Assembly: GCA_004123355.1 (NCBI GenBank)
Contig: SCHM01000002.1
Span: 9,955,569-10,019,568 of the forward strand
DNA: 64,000 nucleotides
Reading direction: 5' to 3'
Origin: Amphirosellinia nigrospora
Taxonomy: Eukaryota > Ascomycota > Sordariomycetes > Xylariales > Xylariaceae
Part shown: piece after piece, positions 22,775 through 33,559 of the stretch
Layout: every line of letters begins with the position of its first letter
Numbering within the stretch: position 1 is the first letter of the stretch
Notes under the pieces: generated by a model
What the model saw: the letters and a program-made list of their open reading frames with translations, nothing else
What the model was told of the DNA's origin: nothing
Databases searched by the model: none
Made by a program: the position numbers and the translations under genes

Positions 22775-24176
22775 CTATTCACTTTCGGACGTGACGCCAA
22801 CAGTAATGGTTGATTGTGTCGCCCTGCGTGTAAGATAGTTCGACTCCTATATTAGATATTAGATGATGTCACGAAGAGCCGATCCTAGGTTCGGAAGGGA
22901 CTTACTATCTGTGCTGCCAGCACCATGCCTTCAAGATGATCATTGGTGCGCCTTACAATGCTTTCAATCTCAACAATCATGTCGTGAAGTCTTCCTTGGA
23001 TGTTTTCAGACGTATGTATGCGAATTAGGTTGTTTTCCTCATTTAAGTCAAGGTGCGATATTTCGTTCATCGGTGCATGCTGGGAGGATTGAAGCATGGC
23101 GCTCAGTACAGTATTGAAGCTCTCAAGGCCGTTTTTCAAGGCACTAACCTCCAGCCACCAGTCCACCGCTTCACACCCTTGTGCCATAATCCTTCGGTTA
23201 GCTGAGTCTTGGTCCGAATCACTTGACTGTGCCGAATCTTCAGATCGTTCTTCCTTTAGCCCATTCCGCATATCGATGAGTTTCTTGCGAAGAACACTAC
23301 CCGTGGTATCTATCTTGTTGACTAGGCGTCGTCGCTCGAGCTCCGCAAACATCATCGGGAGAAAAAGTGGATTAGAGGCAGAAGCTTTAGCGTGTGTAAG
23401 CCATCCGCTCATGAAGCTTCGAGCTTCCGTGGTGCAGCCGTAGCAGACGGCAAAGATTGCTGACGTCTCATAGAAATGTGTCACGGATAGGACAATGTCA
23501 TCACCTGTAGCGAGCGACTCTGTATCTGATTTGCAATTATACACTAAGAAATAGGGGTTAATGTTCCATCATATGCTTGTCGTCTTTTGGATAGGAGCCT
23601 GGGAAAACAAAAGTTTGGTGACGCACCGACAGCTGGGCCCATTGTCTGCCTCAACTTCCAAGGGATATCGGACGCCTCGTGAAAGTCGCAGTGGATTTTC
23701 TTCGGAGCGCGTGGGCGACGGATCTGTGTTGGAATAGCTGCTCGCAAGCAATGCGGAATGTATCCTCTCCATACGGCAGGGATGTGGCTTTCATGCCGTC
23801 TGTCTCAAGCCTTTGGTGCATCACAAGAAGGGTTGATGGTTCGTCGACGCATACTGGAATCTATGATACACCATTGGTTGGATTTGTACATTTCGGCGAA
23901 GCTAGTCGTCTGGTGGCTGGGCATAGTTACTTACCTGTTCAACCCATTCGAGGTATTCAGTCTCTGAGGTATGGTTTTGTCTTCAGCTATCTGTGCTTTT
24001 CCCTGGAGGACAGTTCTTAGCACAGAAATAACAAACATTGCACTTCTAAAGTTTGGACTTACATATTTGTCTTCTCGTATCCTTATAGTCTGGATTAAAC
24101 ACGGGCTGCCCGGGTTGACAGGGAACTGTACAAGGTCTGCTTCTTGCAGTTGTTCCTTCTGGCTGATCCACTCCAT
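22775..24176 (-). CDS. CorA-like-family fungal protein lacking the membrane tail
   Basis: Resembles the large fungal family whose long soluble N-terminal part precedes a CorA-like membrane pair. Exons: 24176-24063 (MEWISQKEQLQ... to REDKY), a 27-nt exon 23961-23935 (TEYLEWVEQ), 23860-22906 and 22846-22775. The body carries GDDIVLSVTHFYETSAIFAVC, FMSGWLTHAKAS, PMMFAELERRRLVN and WWLEVSALKNGLES, followed by a helix LHDMIVEIESIVRRTNDHLEGMVLAAQI. The last exon adds ESNYLTRRATQSTITVGVTSE and stops. In the relatives I know, this point leads into a linker and two transmembrane helices; none is present here. The exon sum is two bases short of 390 codons. One loss is at the T run near 23534 (LTPIF to LVYN) and one near 23725-23735. 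Role unknown; transport is unlikely without the membrane part. Confidence 0.6.
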
Positions 24177-24360
24177 GCTCACGCGGATTTTTCGTTCGAA
24201 GTTTGTGATCTTGAGAGAACAACTATGATGCTAGATAGATTATGAAGACCAGTAGGGAGACTGAAAAAAGGAGTTGAAGTCTGCAGGTTTTCAGAGAACA
24301 TCAAATCAGATTGGGGTCGCCAATTTATGATACAAACAAGCTGCTGAAAATATTCATTTC

Positions 24361-24388
24361 AGTGGCTACAACGGTTGCTGTAGCCACT
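24361..24388. repeat. Perfect 10-bp inverted repeat, 8-base loop
   Basis: AGTGGCTACA (24361-24370) is followed after eight bases by its exact complement TGTAGCCACT (24379-24388). No open frame overlaps it convincingly. No target-site duplication is seen. Confidence 0.8.
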
Positions 24389-24405
24389 TCAACTGCACTT
24401 GGTAT

Positions 24406-24445
24406 CCCTTGCCTGGTCTCCTTGCCTGGTCTCCCTTGCTTGGTA
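24406..24445. repeat. Tandem repeat, 13-14 bp unit, three copies
   Basis: Units of the form CCTTGCCTGGTCT occur three times in a row at 24406-24419, 24420-24432 and 24433-24445, the last diverged. It begins 18 bases after the inverted repeat. Confidence 0.7.
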
Positions 24446-26708
24446 TGATACTGCAGTATCGCCACACTCCGACGAGCCATGAATACCAATGAGAATTTAG
24501 GCTGACCAGATGACCTAATTTAATTACTGTGCAGCAAGACGTCCCCATATGATCCTCCTGACAGAAACGCTGTTTCTAATAGACGAGATGATTTGAGCTA
24601 TCATCTATCAATTTGTATGCGTAGATTCCGCAGCCAGGCGACACGACAGACACCAAGCATCGTGTGCTTGGCTCCTATCCACTATGTTAACCGAGGCGTG
24701 CATGATTTGGAAGTCACCTGAAAGAAGGTACCGGAGCTAGAAAAGCAGTACGCAACAAAGAGGGCTTTCTATGTGTTTGGCATATCACCATGAGACTAAC
24801 ATATAGCCACAGGCCTGTGTAAGACACATACACATTCTTACTGAAGCAACGACGTCTAATATCTTAGAGAAAAGACATCAAAATAACTTGATGAAGCACT
24901 TGTTACACGTTCTTGATTATGTACGCTTGAATGGGCTTGGTGTTTCAAACGCGAAGCTCATCAGCGATCGCAATTGGCCCACCCTTCCCGGTAGCTGCTA
25001 CCACCCAGGGCTTTGGCAGTTCCGCCTTACTAGGCCTATGTTGCAATAATCAAGAACTTAAGACGCACAAACCGCAACTTACGAAGACATCAGCAGCTGT
25101 AGTACTAATAAGGGGCCTAGTACTCTAGAGAGGCAACAGGCGCTATTGCAAGAAGTTCTCCACAACTACCTTCGTGGGACTCATTTCGCTATGTCACGAG
25201 GCATCACGAGGCATAAGCACACAGACAAAGTGAGTTCTGTATATAGTCAGATAGCCTCCACGAGGGTAATTCTCGAGGGTGGTGCAATAATAAGTGTCTA
25301 TTTCCTACCACGTCCTGGGTTCATGGCACACTATATCCGTCGTCAGCGTGCGTGCAACAAGATCCCAATGAATACTTCTGCTGGGGATAATTCATGAGCC
25401 AACACGGCGGCACAAGTTGCACAAAGCTAATGAAATAATATATGTGACGTTCGTCAGTACGACGTGTGACCACTGAGCCCGGCCTTTTGTAATATCGGTT
25501 ACAGTAGAAGTACCCCTTGCCTGGCTAAGGAGTTTCCCTATAACCCCCGTTCATATTACACGTCATGCCTCTCAATGCCCTACTCTGCAATACTAGACCC
25601 CGGGGGTCAAGTTTCCTCGTTACACATTCTATCCTAACATCTTCGCTCTGATTTCTCGGTGTCCTAATACCGTGACTTGGTAAATGAAACATCTTTACCT
25701 CATGCCCCAATCCTTACGTGATATAACTGCTTATCTCCAATGCTGTACGCCTCAGCATTTCTACAGCCTACGCGTCCTAAACTCTACCCAAACCTTAAGT
25801 AATCGAGTTGTCCAATCAAGAAGCTGGCACAAATTCTTCCGCCTATGTACTGGCACTATCTATATAAAATGTTCTAACAATAATGACTATTGGCCTTATT
25901 GGGTAATGGTTTAATGGTACCGTCATCTGCATCCTTACTCTGTATCATTAAGTCTTGGGGGTTCAACTCCCTCAAAGGCTATTATTTTCCCTTTTTTTTC
26001 CTCTCGAAATTGATAGTCCTTCCTTTTTATTTCTCTTCTTTTGTTGATTTAATTCCTCTAATCACTTCCCTTCGTACTAGTTGCATATTGCCCAATAATC
26101 GGGAGAATGTCAAGCCATTCATGAAACTACAGGAAGGACATGTGGTTTCTTTTCTATTTCTAAATATATAATGTTATATCAAGGTGCATAGATAGATTCG
26201 CCTTGGTATATTTGCTACTCTTGAATCGCTAATGCTCCTGAAATACCGACAAGGCTTCCCTGATACAAGAATGAGTGATGACTCATCGCCGCTATGCCAT
26301 CATCCTCCTAATGATGAGATTCCACGTGATGCGCCTGGCCGTGGATTGGGGACACGTGAAGTACTTTACAAGTTTCACTGTCATCTCTTGTGCGTTTGAG
26401 GATCTCTCCCCTGACAAAGCGGATAATATCGAAATGTTTGTCATTACTACATAGCCATAGCCACGAACAAAGGTAATCTCGGCGCGCATCACTAGGTGAT
26501 TTTGTCACCCCATAACCTAGGCTTTGTGCTAGAGTACAGGACAACCTTGCCACCAACGAAAATAGGTACTTGTAAGCTGCACTTGACGGAAAGGCGTCGC
26601 ATTGTGAGGGACCCTTAGGAATACTGATACATTGACTAGTAAGAATTAGGTAGTAGGAAGCAGAGCTGTCGTGTCAAAAAAAATACTTTCCTTCTATCCG
26701 AAAAACAC

Positions 26709-27800
26709 CTATAGTGCCCAGTAGACCCGTAGCTGAATTTTTTGGATGCTGTTATTCCACCCGGGAATCTGGCACGCCCCCACACGGTCACCATATCCCC
26801 AACCTTGAGGCCCCTGAGAAAACTGCCGTCCCCAGTAGCAGACCCACGGCCAATCGCCTCCAACTCTCGAGCTGCACTGGACTCGGTGTCAATTTTATCC
26901 GTCCATGACCACTCAACGTGGTGATGTTGCCAATCGTGTTCCGCAACGCGATTGCTCTGTATCATATGATCAGGTACTGGATGAAGGGCTTGGTCGTACT
27001 CAGCCGAGGCCTCCTTTAGAGGTGGCCATACTGAACGTATGGCCCCGGTGGTTGGGCCTTTCACAGGGCTGCTGGAAGCTTCGGGTGCCGTCTTGTCTTC
27101 GTCTTCGTCCTCTGAGCCTAGTCAATAGTAAGCACACGACGCTATGCAGTGGCCATGCATAACCTACTCTTGTGCGCCTTATCGAATCGGTCAATACCGG
27201 CGTCAAACCACGTCCAGGACTGGCGGAAAGTATGGTGACTTTCAAGATCGTGACTCCATCCTTGATCTCGACTAACGATGTCGAATACGATCTTTCGAGC
27301 TGGGTGCTCTAGGGTGGAGGGAGGCCCTTCAACAAAACCCCGTAGCTCCTCTTGGTGGTATTCCTCTTCTAATTCGCGTGTAGGAGCTGCAGCCTGCCAG
27401 CGGTCTTGATTGTCCGGATGCCACGTAGTGAGACCAAGTGGTTCGGTTCGAAGCTTAGAAACAGTGTTAGTAGAATTATCACGATAGCCTCGTCTGTCAT
27501 CGGGCGACTGACAAGAAACTTGTTTTCTCGCTCACCCCCACCATAGATAGCCAAGTGTCCATTAGCGGTCACTGAGTAATCGACACTGGTCACAGAACAA
27601 GGCCAGTACTCTGCAAAGTCCATAACGATATCTATGACCTCGGGCGGGAAATTGGCGGCCTTGCTCATAATTTGCTTAACTTCAGCACAGTCATTTGGCG
27701 TACACTCGAAGGTATTGCTGAGCTCAGGGGGCCGCTCAGGGCCATTTGTCAAAAGAACCCTTCGGAAGGGAACTCTTACTCTTCCTGGTTGATGGATCAT
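26709..27800 (-). CDS. Conserved fungal protein of unknown function, one frame break
   Basis: I recognise a common filamentous-fungal hypothetical but no biochemical role. Exons 27800-27513, 27453-27168 and 27117-26709. Near residue 50 it has FPPEVIDIVMDFAEYW, a helix resembling the start of F-box-like fungal proteins but without clear continuation. Exon 2 gives LRTEPLGLTTWHPDNQ, then HPARKIVFDIVSRDQGWSHD and SWTWFDAGIDRFD. Exon 3 has an acidic DEDEDK stretch, EHDWQHHHVEWSWTDKID, ELEAIGRGSATGDGSFL, then GLKVGDMVTVWGRARFPG. The family-typical end (WNNSIQ...VYWAL) lies one frame away, because a G is missing from the G run near 26752. The exon sum is one base short of 328 codons (327 residues). 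It is divergently paired with the CysA-type gene, sharing a 616-bp promoter. Confidence 0.75.
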
Positions 27801-28416
27801 GTTGGGTGATTAACTAGAGCTGTCGAAGGCGTTGTTGAGGATGGTTAAGTTAGAATTAAAAATGATTCCTATTGGACTTAGAAAGAGTGTGCTCTGGCTC
27901 TTTGCGACGGTGAGTGCGGGGAAAGGTAACTAAGGTGTATAGATAACTACAACACCCCCTTCACGTTTCTGTGCTCTCGTCTGTCGAAGAAAAACCCTTG
28001 GAAGTGAGGATATGCCGGAAACTGAGGATATAGAAGTTAACCTATCAGCTCAGGAGGTGACGATAGCTCTTTGTTAGCTGTTGTTGGTAGGTACTATACC
28101 TTTATAAAATGACGTCATGGTATAGCGTACGTCAGGCTGTTGCTATGCTCTTGATAGTGCTCGATAACGTTCGATAACGTTCGATAACGTCCGATAATGA
28201 AGATAAGACGCACGTGCGATAAGAAGGTTCCCCCCACCTAGAAACCTCCAATCGGAGAAACGGGTCTTCCTACCCTTGCATTTATTTTCCTGCTGGGGAA
28301 GCTTCCTGCTTGGAGGTTTCCCTGCTGATTAATCCAGGCCATGGCAATAAAAGCCATCCTGAAGAATTTCAAGCTTGTGGCTCATTCTATCTGCAATCGG
28401 AATTAGCACCAGCATC
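27801..28416. promoter_or_regulatory. Shared divergent promoter with bZIP, E-box and GATA-factor sites
   Basis: The 616 bases between two divergent start codons. ATGACGTCAT, a perfect ATF/CREB- and Gcn4/CPC1-compatible palindrome, sits at 28109-28118. Its centre is almost equidistant from both ATGs, and TTTATAAA-like sequence adjoins it. From 28153 to 28223 there are seven HGATAR sites in one orientation: TGATAG 28153, CGATAA at 28163, 28173, 28183, 28193 and 28218, and AGATAA at 28202. A CACGTG E-box is at 28212-28217. The positions are read directly from sequence; factor binding is inferred. Confidence 0.65.
28161..28198. repeat. 10-bp tandem repeat of GATA core
   Basis: The unit TTCGATAACG repeats with a strict 10-base step (cores at 28163, 28173, 28183 and 28193), the last copy diverging to CCGATAATG. 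Ten bases is about one helical turn, which would place all four cores on one DNA face. Confidence 0.85.
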
Positions 28417-29996
28417 ATGGCTCAGAGGTTTGGCACGGTAGCCCTTCGCCGGGCCTCTGCATCCTTGCGACCGGCGACGGCGGATGTTGGTCTTCCTCGT
28501 CTCCTAACAAGCCAAACCTTACTGATAGGATCATTCAACATGTTGAGTTCCAGTCCTGGGTACGACTGCTACATTCGCAACCCTCTAGACGGTCAAGTGC
28601 AAGCCAGGGCGAGGCCTCGAATCCGGCAATGGCATTTCCCTGTCTCGATGCCCTTGAAACGAGGTCTGCGAGTCTGGAGGCGAGGTCGTTATCAAGCGGC
28701 CCAGAGCCGGCGTACACGGTTGGAGCTACTGAAACCTTCCACTGCGTCGACCCCATTCTGCTTGACTGGGGTGGCGTTTTACCCGAGTTCAATATAGCAT
28801 ACGAAACTTGGGGCCGGATGAACGCAGACAAGTCGAATGTCATCCTTCTGCACACGGGTCTTTCTGCTTCTTCTCACGCCCACTCGACGGAGAGCAATCC
28901 ACAGGCTGGGTGGTGGGAAAATTTCATTGGCCCTGGCGGATGCTTGGACACCGACAAATACTTCGTCATCTGCACCAATGTCATCGGAGGTTGTTTTGGA
29001 TCAACCGGCCCAAGCAGCATCGATCCCGCAGATGGCCAGAGATATGCTACACGTTTCCCCATCCTAACCATGGAAGATATGGTCAGGGCCCAGTTTAAAC
29101 TTCTTGAGCATCTAGGTGTTGAGAAGCTGTATGCGAGCGTGGGATCGAGCATGGGTGGTATGCAATCGTTAGCAGCAGGCGTTCTCTTTCCTTCGAAAGT
29201 CGGCCGTATTATCTCAATCAGTGGGTGCGCACGGAGCCATCCGTATAGTATCGCCATGCGTCATACGCAACGACAAGTCCTGATGATGGATCCCAACTGG
29301 AATCGTGGGTTCTATTATGGGAAAGTTCCACCACACGCCGGAATGAAATTAGCCAGAGAGATAGCCACAGTGACTTATAGGTCGGGTCCAGAGTGGGAGC
29401 AGCGGTTCGGTCGGAGGCGAGCTGATCCCAGCAAACCTCCAGCACTGTGCCCCGACTTTCTCATTGAGACTTATCTGGATCATGCCGGTGAAAAGTTTTG
29501 TTTGACATACGATCCCAACAGCCTCTTATACGTCAGTAAGGCTATGGATCTGTTTGATCTCGGCCACATAAACCAACAAGTTGCTGCGAGGAGAAGAGCC
29601 GAGCGCGAAGAGCTGATCCAGTCCGGTTCTCAACCCCAGGTCAACAATGCATCGTGTAGTTTAACATTGCCAGATTTGCCATACGCCGAACAAACGGATA
29701 CCGAATCACATATGGACGAGTCTATCAAGTCTCTGCCGGCTGATTCTCGGCCACCAGAGGATCTTATCGCCGGATTGGCTTCAGTGAGAGATACTCCAAC
29801 CCTGGTGATGGGTGTCGCAAGCGATATCCTCTTCCCCGCCTGGCAACAGCGTGAAGTTGCTAACGCGCTTCGGCTTGCCGGCAACAGGAATGTTAGCCAT
29901 GTAGAGTTGAGTGAGGAGCAGAGCATGTTCGGACACGACACTTTCCTTCTCGACCTCAAGAATGTCGGGGGCAATGTCAAGAACTTCCTCGGGTAA
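28417..29996 (+). CDS. cysA: Serine O-acetyltransferase, CysA/Cys2 type (homoserine acetyltransferase fold), mitochondrial
   Basis: Alpha/beta-hydrolase acyltransferase of the MetX/homoserine O-acetyltransferase fold. In Aspergillus nidulans cysA and fission yeast cys2 this type acetylates serine for cysteine synthesis. The body from 28629 is intact: [33 protein letters not shown], the nucleophile elbow [12 protein letters not shown] (catalytic Ser), [19 protein letters not shown], then Asp in [15 protein letters not shown] and His in [13 protein letters not shown]. The N-terminus from ATG 28417 ([20 protein letters not shown]) is Arg/Ser/Ala-rich without acids, as a mitochondrial presequence. 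Between about 28560 and 28600 the sense moves to the frame of [18 protein letters not shown]; the span is one base short of 527 codons. An N-terminal intron is an alternative to the frame loss, since a TAG acceptor-like site lies at 28591-28593. Homoserine as substrate cannot be excluded from sequence. Confidence 0.85.
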
Positions 29997-30998
29997 AGCA
30001 GCGCGCCTTTCCACGGGTTGGTGGCGTAAAGCTGCCAAGCGCAAGCAATGCGACCGCCGTAACTCGGTTTCAAACCTGTCATCGAATTTACATTAGCGAG
30101 CCTCCCATCATAAATCGAAGAACACAGGGAACAGCACCTCTTATTTTACGAACTCGGCATTTCTGTTCAAAATATGAATGGCAAGTGCCCTCGTAGCTAG
30201 TATATGCTCAATAACGAAGCTCCCGAAAAGTTGGGACCTATATTCAGCTGTATCAACCCGCCATGTGTTGACAAATGTAAGGGATTATACCTAGGTTGGG
30301 TCTTTATCGGACTCCCAGTGCTTGGCCATATTGTTATTCCGCTGAGCAACCACTAGTTACCTTAGCGCAAAAAGCACATAGCACCTAGAGCTCAAACCTC
30401 GGCAAACCTCAAAGGAAAGCACGACTGGATGTTGTTGAAGAAGGTTCAGAGCGACCCAGTGGTGCTACCTACTTACCTGGAACCTGAGACCACATCCACG
30501 CTAAGCCCCTATTGGAAGTCCTCATACTTTCCGTCATACCTATTGGTCAGTATATACATCTGGTGTTGCACTCACCCCAGAGAAGTATCAACACTTTGGG
30601 CTGGATTCCTACACCTCTCTCCGGCTGCTCGGTTTGACACTCTGCACGTTAGACAATCTCTACTGCAAACGTGTTGCATGCAACTCTCACTTATGTCACA
30701 AACGCCCTCCTTGCAACCGCGCTTCTGAGCACGTTGCAACTCCCTCGCATTCAAGGTAGACACCAAAACAAGATCACCCTTCTTCTTCTACCATTCAGCA
30801 TCTCATCCCATCCCACCCCTAACAACCCTACTCAAGTTGTTTCGAGCTTCTTGTTGTGGCTAGCTCTTGACACATTTGGTACGGCTGTTGCTACTACCTC
30901 CCTTGCACCTTCACGCGACCTAACCGCGGAACATTACACCTCTTGTTTTCGACTCACTCCCCATATTAAACCACTCTAGACATTTCCAGCATACGAAC
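29997..30998. other. Intergenic, promoter of the SRA gene
   Basis: About 1 kb with pyrimidine-rich stretches near its end, consistent with a promoter and 5' leader for the gene at 30999. No exon identified. Confidence 0.5.
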
Positions 30999-32380
30999 AT
31001 GGATTCTGCCATGGCTGTTGATACTCATCTTGCCGTCGGCGTTGATCCCGTCGACGGTGTTGATTCTACCGCCACCGTTAATTCTGTCGTCGGTGTAGGC
31101 CCTGATGTTACCGTCGATCCTACGATCAAGTCTGAGTCCAGCGTCCCTCAAGGGGTTCGCGTCTTGAACATGGGCGGCCCCCGGTAGGAAACAGCGAATG
31201 CTGTCACAAGGACGAAACATTCTTACTCTATGTCGACACAGTCGTGATAGAATCACGCCTGACAACGCCGAACAAGTGAGTAACCGCTCGGCAGACGCTG
31301 ACCTTTACCTTGACTGGCTGGACATGAATCTTGCAATGACCGCGAGCCTACACTCCGTTGCGAAGGTAGAGTTAGTGCTCACTACTCTTATAAACCCGAG
31401 TAATAATGTCCCTGGCCCTATGGTCAACAAGGCGCAAGCATTGCTTAGCAAGTTCAAGGAAGAAATTTGGGAAGAAGACGCCGTTACCGACGAGTCCGAT
31501 GAGAGCTCTACGTCCCAGTCTTCCCCAGCTGCTGCTTCATCCACCGCTACTCCACCTCATGTCGCAAAAGCTACTTATGAAGTAATGCAAGTTCCACCCT
31601 CGAATGACCCCGTCTATGGTGTGAATGGATTGATGTATGGTATCCTTGTCGATACAAGTGGTAAAAGAAAAGATTACCGCCTCAGACCAGATATTCCGCG
31701 CAAATCAGCCAAGGTTTATGGCCACAACGGCATCGCGCTAGGCACCTGGTACCCTTTTCAGATCAACGCTCTTTTCTGGGGTGCTCACGGCGCCCGAATG
31801 GCCGGAATCGCGGGAAATGTAACTTCCGGAGCGTGGTCAATCGTAGTCGCCGGCACCTATGAAGATCTTGATACCGATAACGGAGTCACGATTTACTATT
31901 CGGGTTCTAACAGCCACAAGAATACGAACCCTCTGCAAGCGGCATCGCCCAGCCAAGGCACGAAGGCTCTTCGTGCTTCAATTCGGACCCAGAAACCTAT
32001 TCGTGTTCTTCGCTCGGGGGCGCGTTCGGTACTAAAAACCAGAACCGCTACCTCCCATCATGTGGCTTGCGATACGACGGCCTCTATCGTGTCGTGCATT
32101 GTCAACAGCGTCGCAACCGAAATGGAGGCCTTTACGACCAGTTTAAGCTCACTCGGCTTGATGGCCAGTAAGTTCCCTCAAAGTCTTATCTATACCCTTT
32201 TGGCAAATTTTAGCCTCAGTTGCTCCTGCGTACTACCGAGACATCAGTCAAAATTTGCTCTTTATGGTAATTCTAAGTACTAACTCCATTCGTTAAAGAA
32301 CCCCACTTGATGAACTACGAAGCAGATCTCCTACCGCCGAACAAGTATTTGCTCATGACCAAATTCGCGGAAATAAGTAA
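30999..32380 (+). CDS. YDG-SRA domain protein, frame-broken
   Basis: The SRA/YDG domain binds methylated or hemimethylated DNA in UHRF1 and SUVH proteins; fungal stand-alone SRA proteins are less studied. The domain spans about codons 200-340: VYGVNGLMYGILVDTSG, DIPRKSAKVYGHNGIALGTWYPFQ, GAHGARMAGIAGN, SIVVAGTYEDLDTDNG, YYSGSNSHKNTNP and SIRTQKPIRVLRSG. The eponymous CGLRYDGLYRVV and NGGLYDQFKLTRLDGQ follow in the next frame, because one G is missing from the G run at about 32018-32022. An intron 32168-32298 leads to a short last exon (TPLDELRSRSPTAEQ) ending at TAA 32378-32380. The start is either ATG 30999, whose Val/Asp-rich leader changes frame near 31179-31186, or ATG 31198. No RING, SET, PHD or tudor partner is visible, so this is an SRA-only reader. 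Confidence 0.8.
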
Positions 32381-33559
32381 GGGTTGGGGTGTAAGGAGAT
32401 AGCAACCGTTACATACTTTGTGGTATGTAAGAAAGTACGTCTACGTCGCAACGAAATCTTGTAAAGGGTTACAATAATGCACTACCTGGCGTTTGACTTT
32501 AATTATATCGTCGATCATCATGAGAGAGAACCCCCTGCCCCGAAAGAGATGAATGAACAAAATAAAAACGAATTGAGTTAATGATATCGTGAAATGCGTG
32601 AGATATGATAGTGATGTTACCTGGTATATTACATGAGACGGCACCTTACTCAACCCTTCTCCTTAAATTTGAAGTCGTGGGTTTTGCTCACGTCGGGAAT
32701 AATAGATATGCCAAACACTCAAGTTTGCGGCACTTCAAACCCTGTATACAAGTGAGTAGACGGCTAGTGAGACGTGATCGGGCTTTATTAACAATTCGGA
32801 TATACTGTTCCGCCGGTGTTATCCGCCAAATCGTATTTGTAGCAGCAGACTAGGTTAGATATATTCATTGCCCATCCTCAGTACCACTGTGTAGCGCCGA
32901 AGTTGGGTCATTGTGCTTGACTAGACTTACTCCTACTATAGCAGGCACTAGGTAGCTATGCGGGATTATGAAGTTGCGATAGGTAGTTAATCGGTCTGTT
33001 GACGCTATTCAGGGCCCTTTCTTCGTGACACTAGTGTGATCTTCGATCTAAACACGAAAATTGAATGTAATAAGGTATAGTTGTCGTGCTTGGGAATAAA
33101 ATTGACCCGCACGTATAAAGGGCGTAGACGCTTATTCATGGCCTGGGGAGCTTGATGAGGTGAGCGGGGAGATAATACGCCTCCGTGAAGTCGGATATAA
33201 AAAATTACTCAATGGGGAAATTATACTTTTATCGCCGCCAACTCCAGCCTCATTCGTCCCAGATATTGTGTTTTTGGCTGTTTGGTTCATGACGCTAGCG
33301 CGGCCATAGACGGGTGTAAGGTTATGAGGCCCGGACTCGGTGCCTTTTTGCCTCGTATCTCCAATGCTCTCCGCCGCGAGGCTTGGATGGAGGATGATGA
33401 GAGAAATGGAGAGGTTTGAGTATAAATATACAACCTCGCCGACGAAATTACGGGGGAAAGAGAGCTGTACCAGAATATCAGCACTCCTATTTTTATAGCT
33501 TCGGTATCACAAAGTCAATATCACTCTTGACAGAGACTCTTCGGATTTCAGCTGCAACA
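32381..33559. other. Intergenic, no gene seen
   Basis: About 1.2 kb, AT-rich, no exon found. It probably contains the promoter of the SDR gene. Confidence 0.5.

Larger units (their letters stand above)
24177..26708. other. Gene-poor region with small repeats
   Basis: About 2.5 kb with no supportable gene. It contains a perfect 10-bp inverted repeat (24361-24388), a short tandem repeat (24406-24445) and a tRNA-like stretch with A- and B-box-like sequence but no anticodon stem (25892-25979). Confidence 0.5.

Noticed and set aside
25892-25979. tRNA-like stretch with A-box-like TGGTTTAATGG, B-box GGTTCAACTCC and a paired T arm
   Set aside because: No anticodon stem can be formed, the acceptor 5' strand is displaced by about eight bases, and spacing between boxes is too long. 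At best a degraded tRNA remnant.
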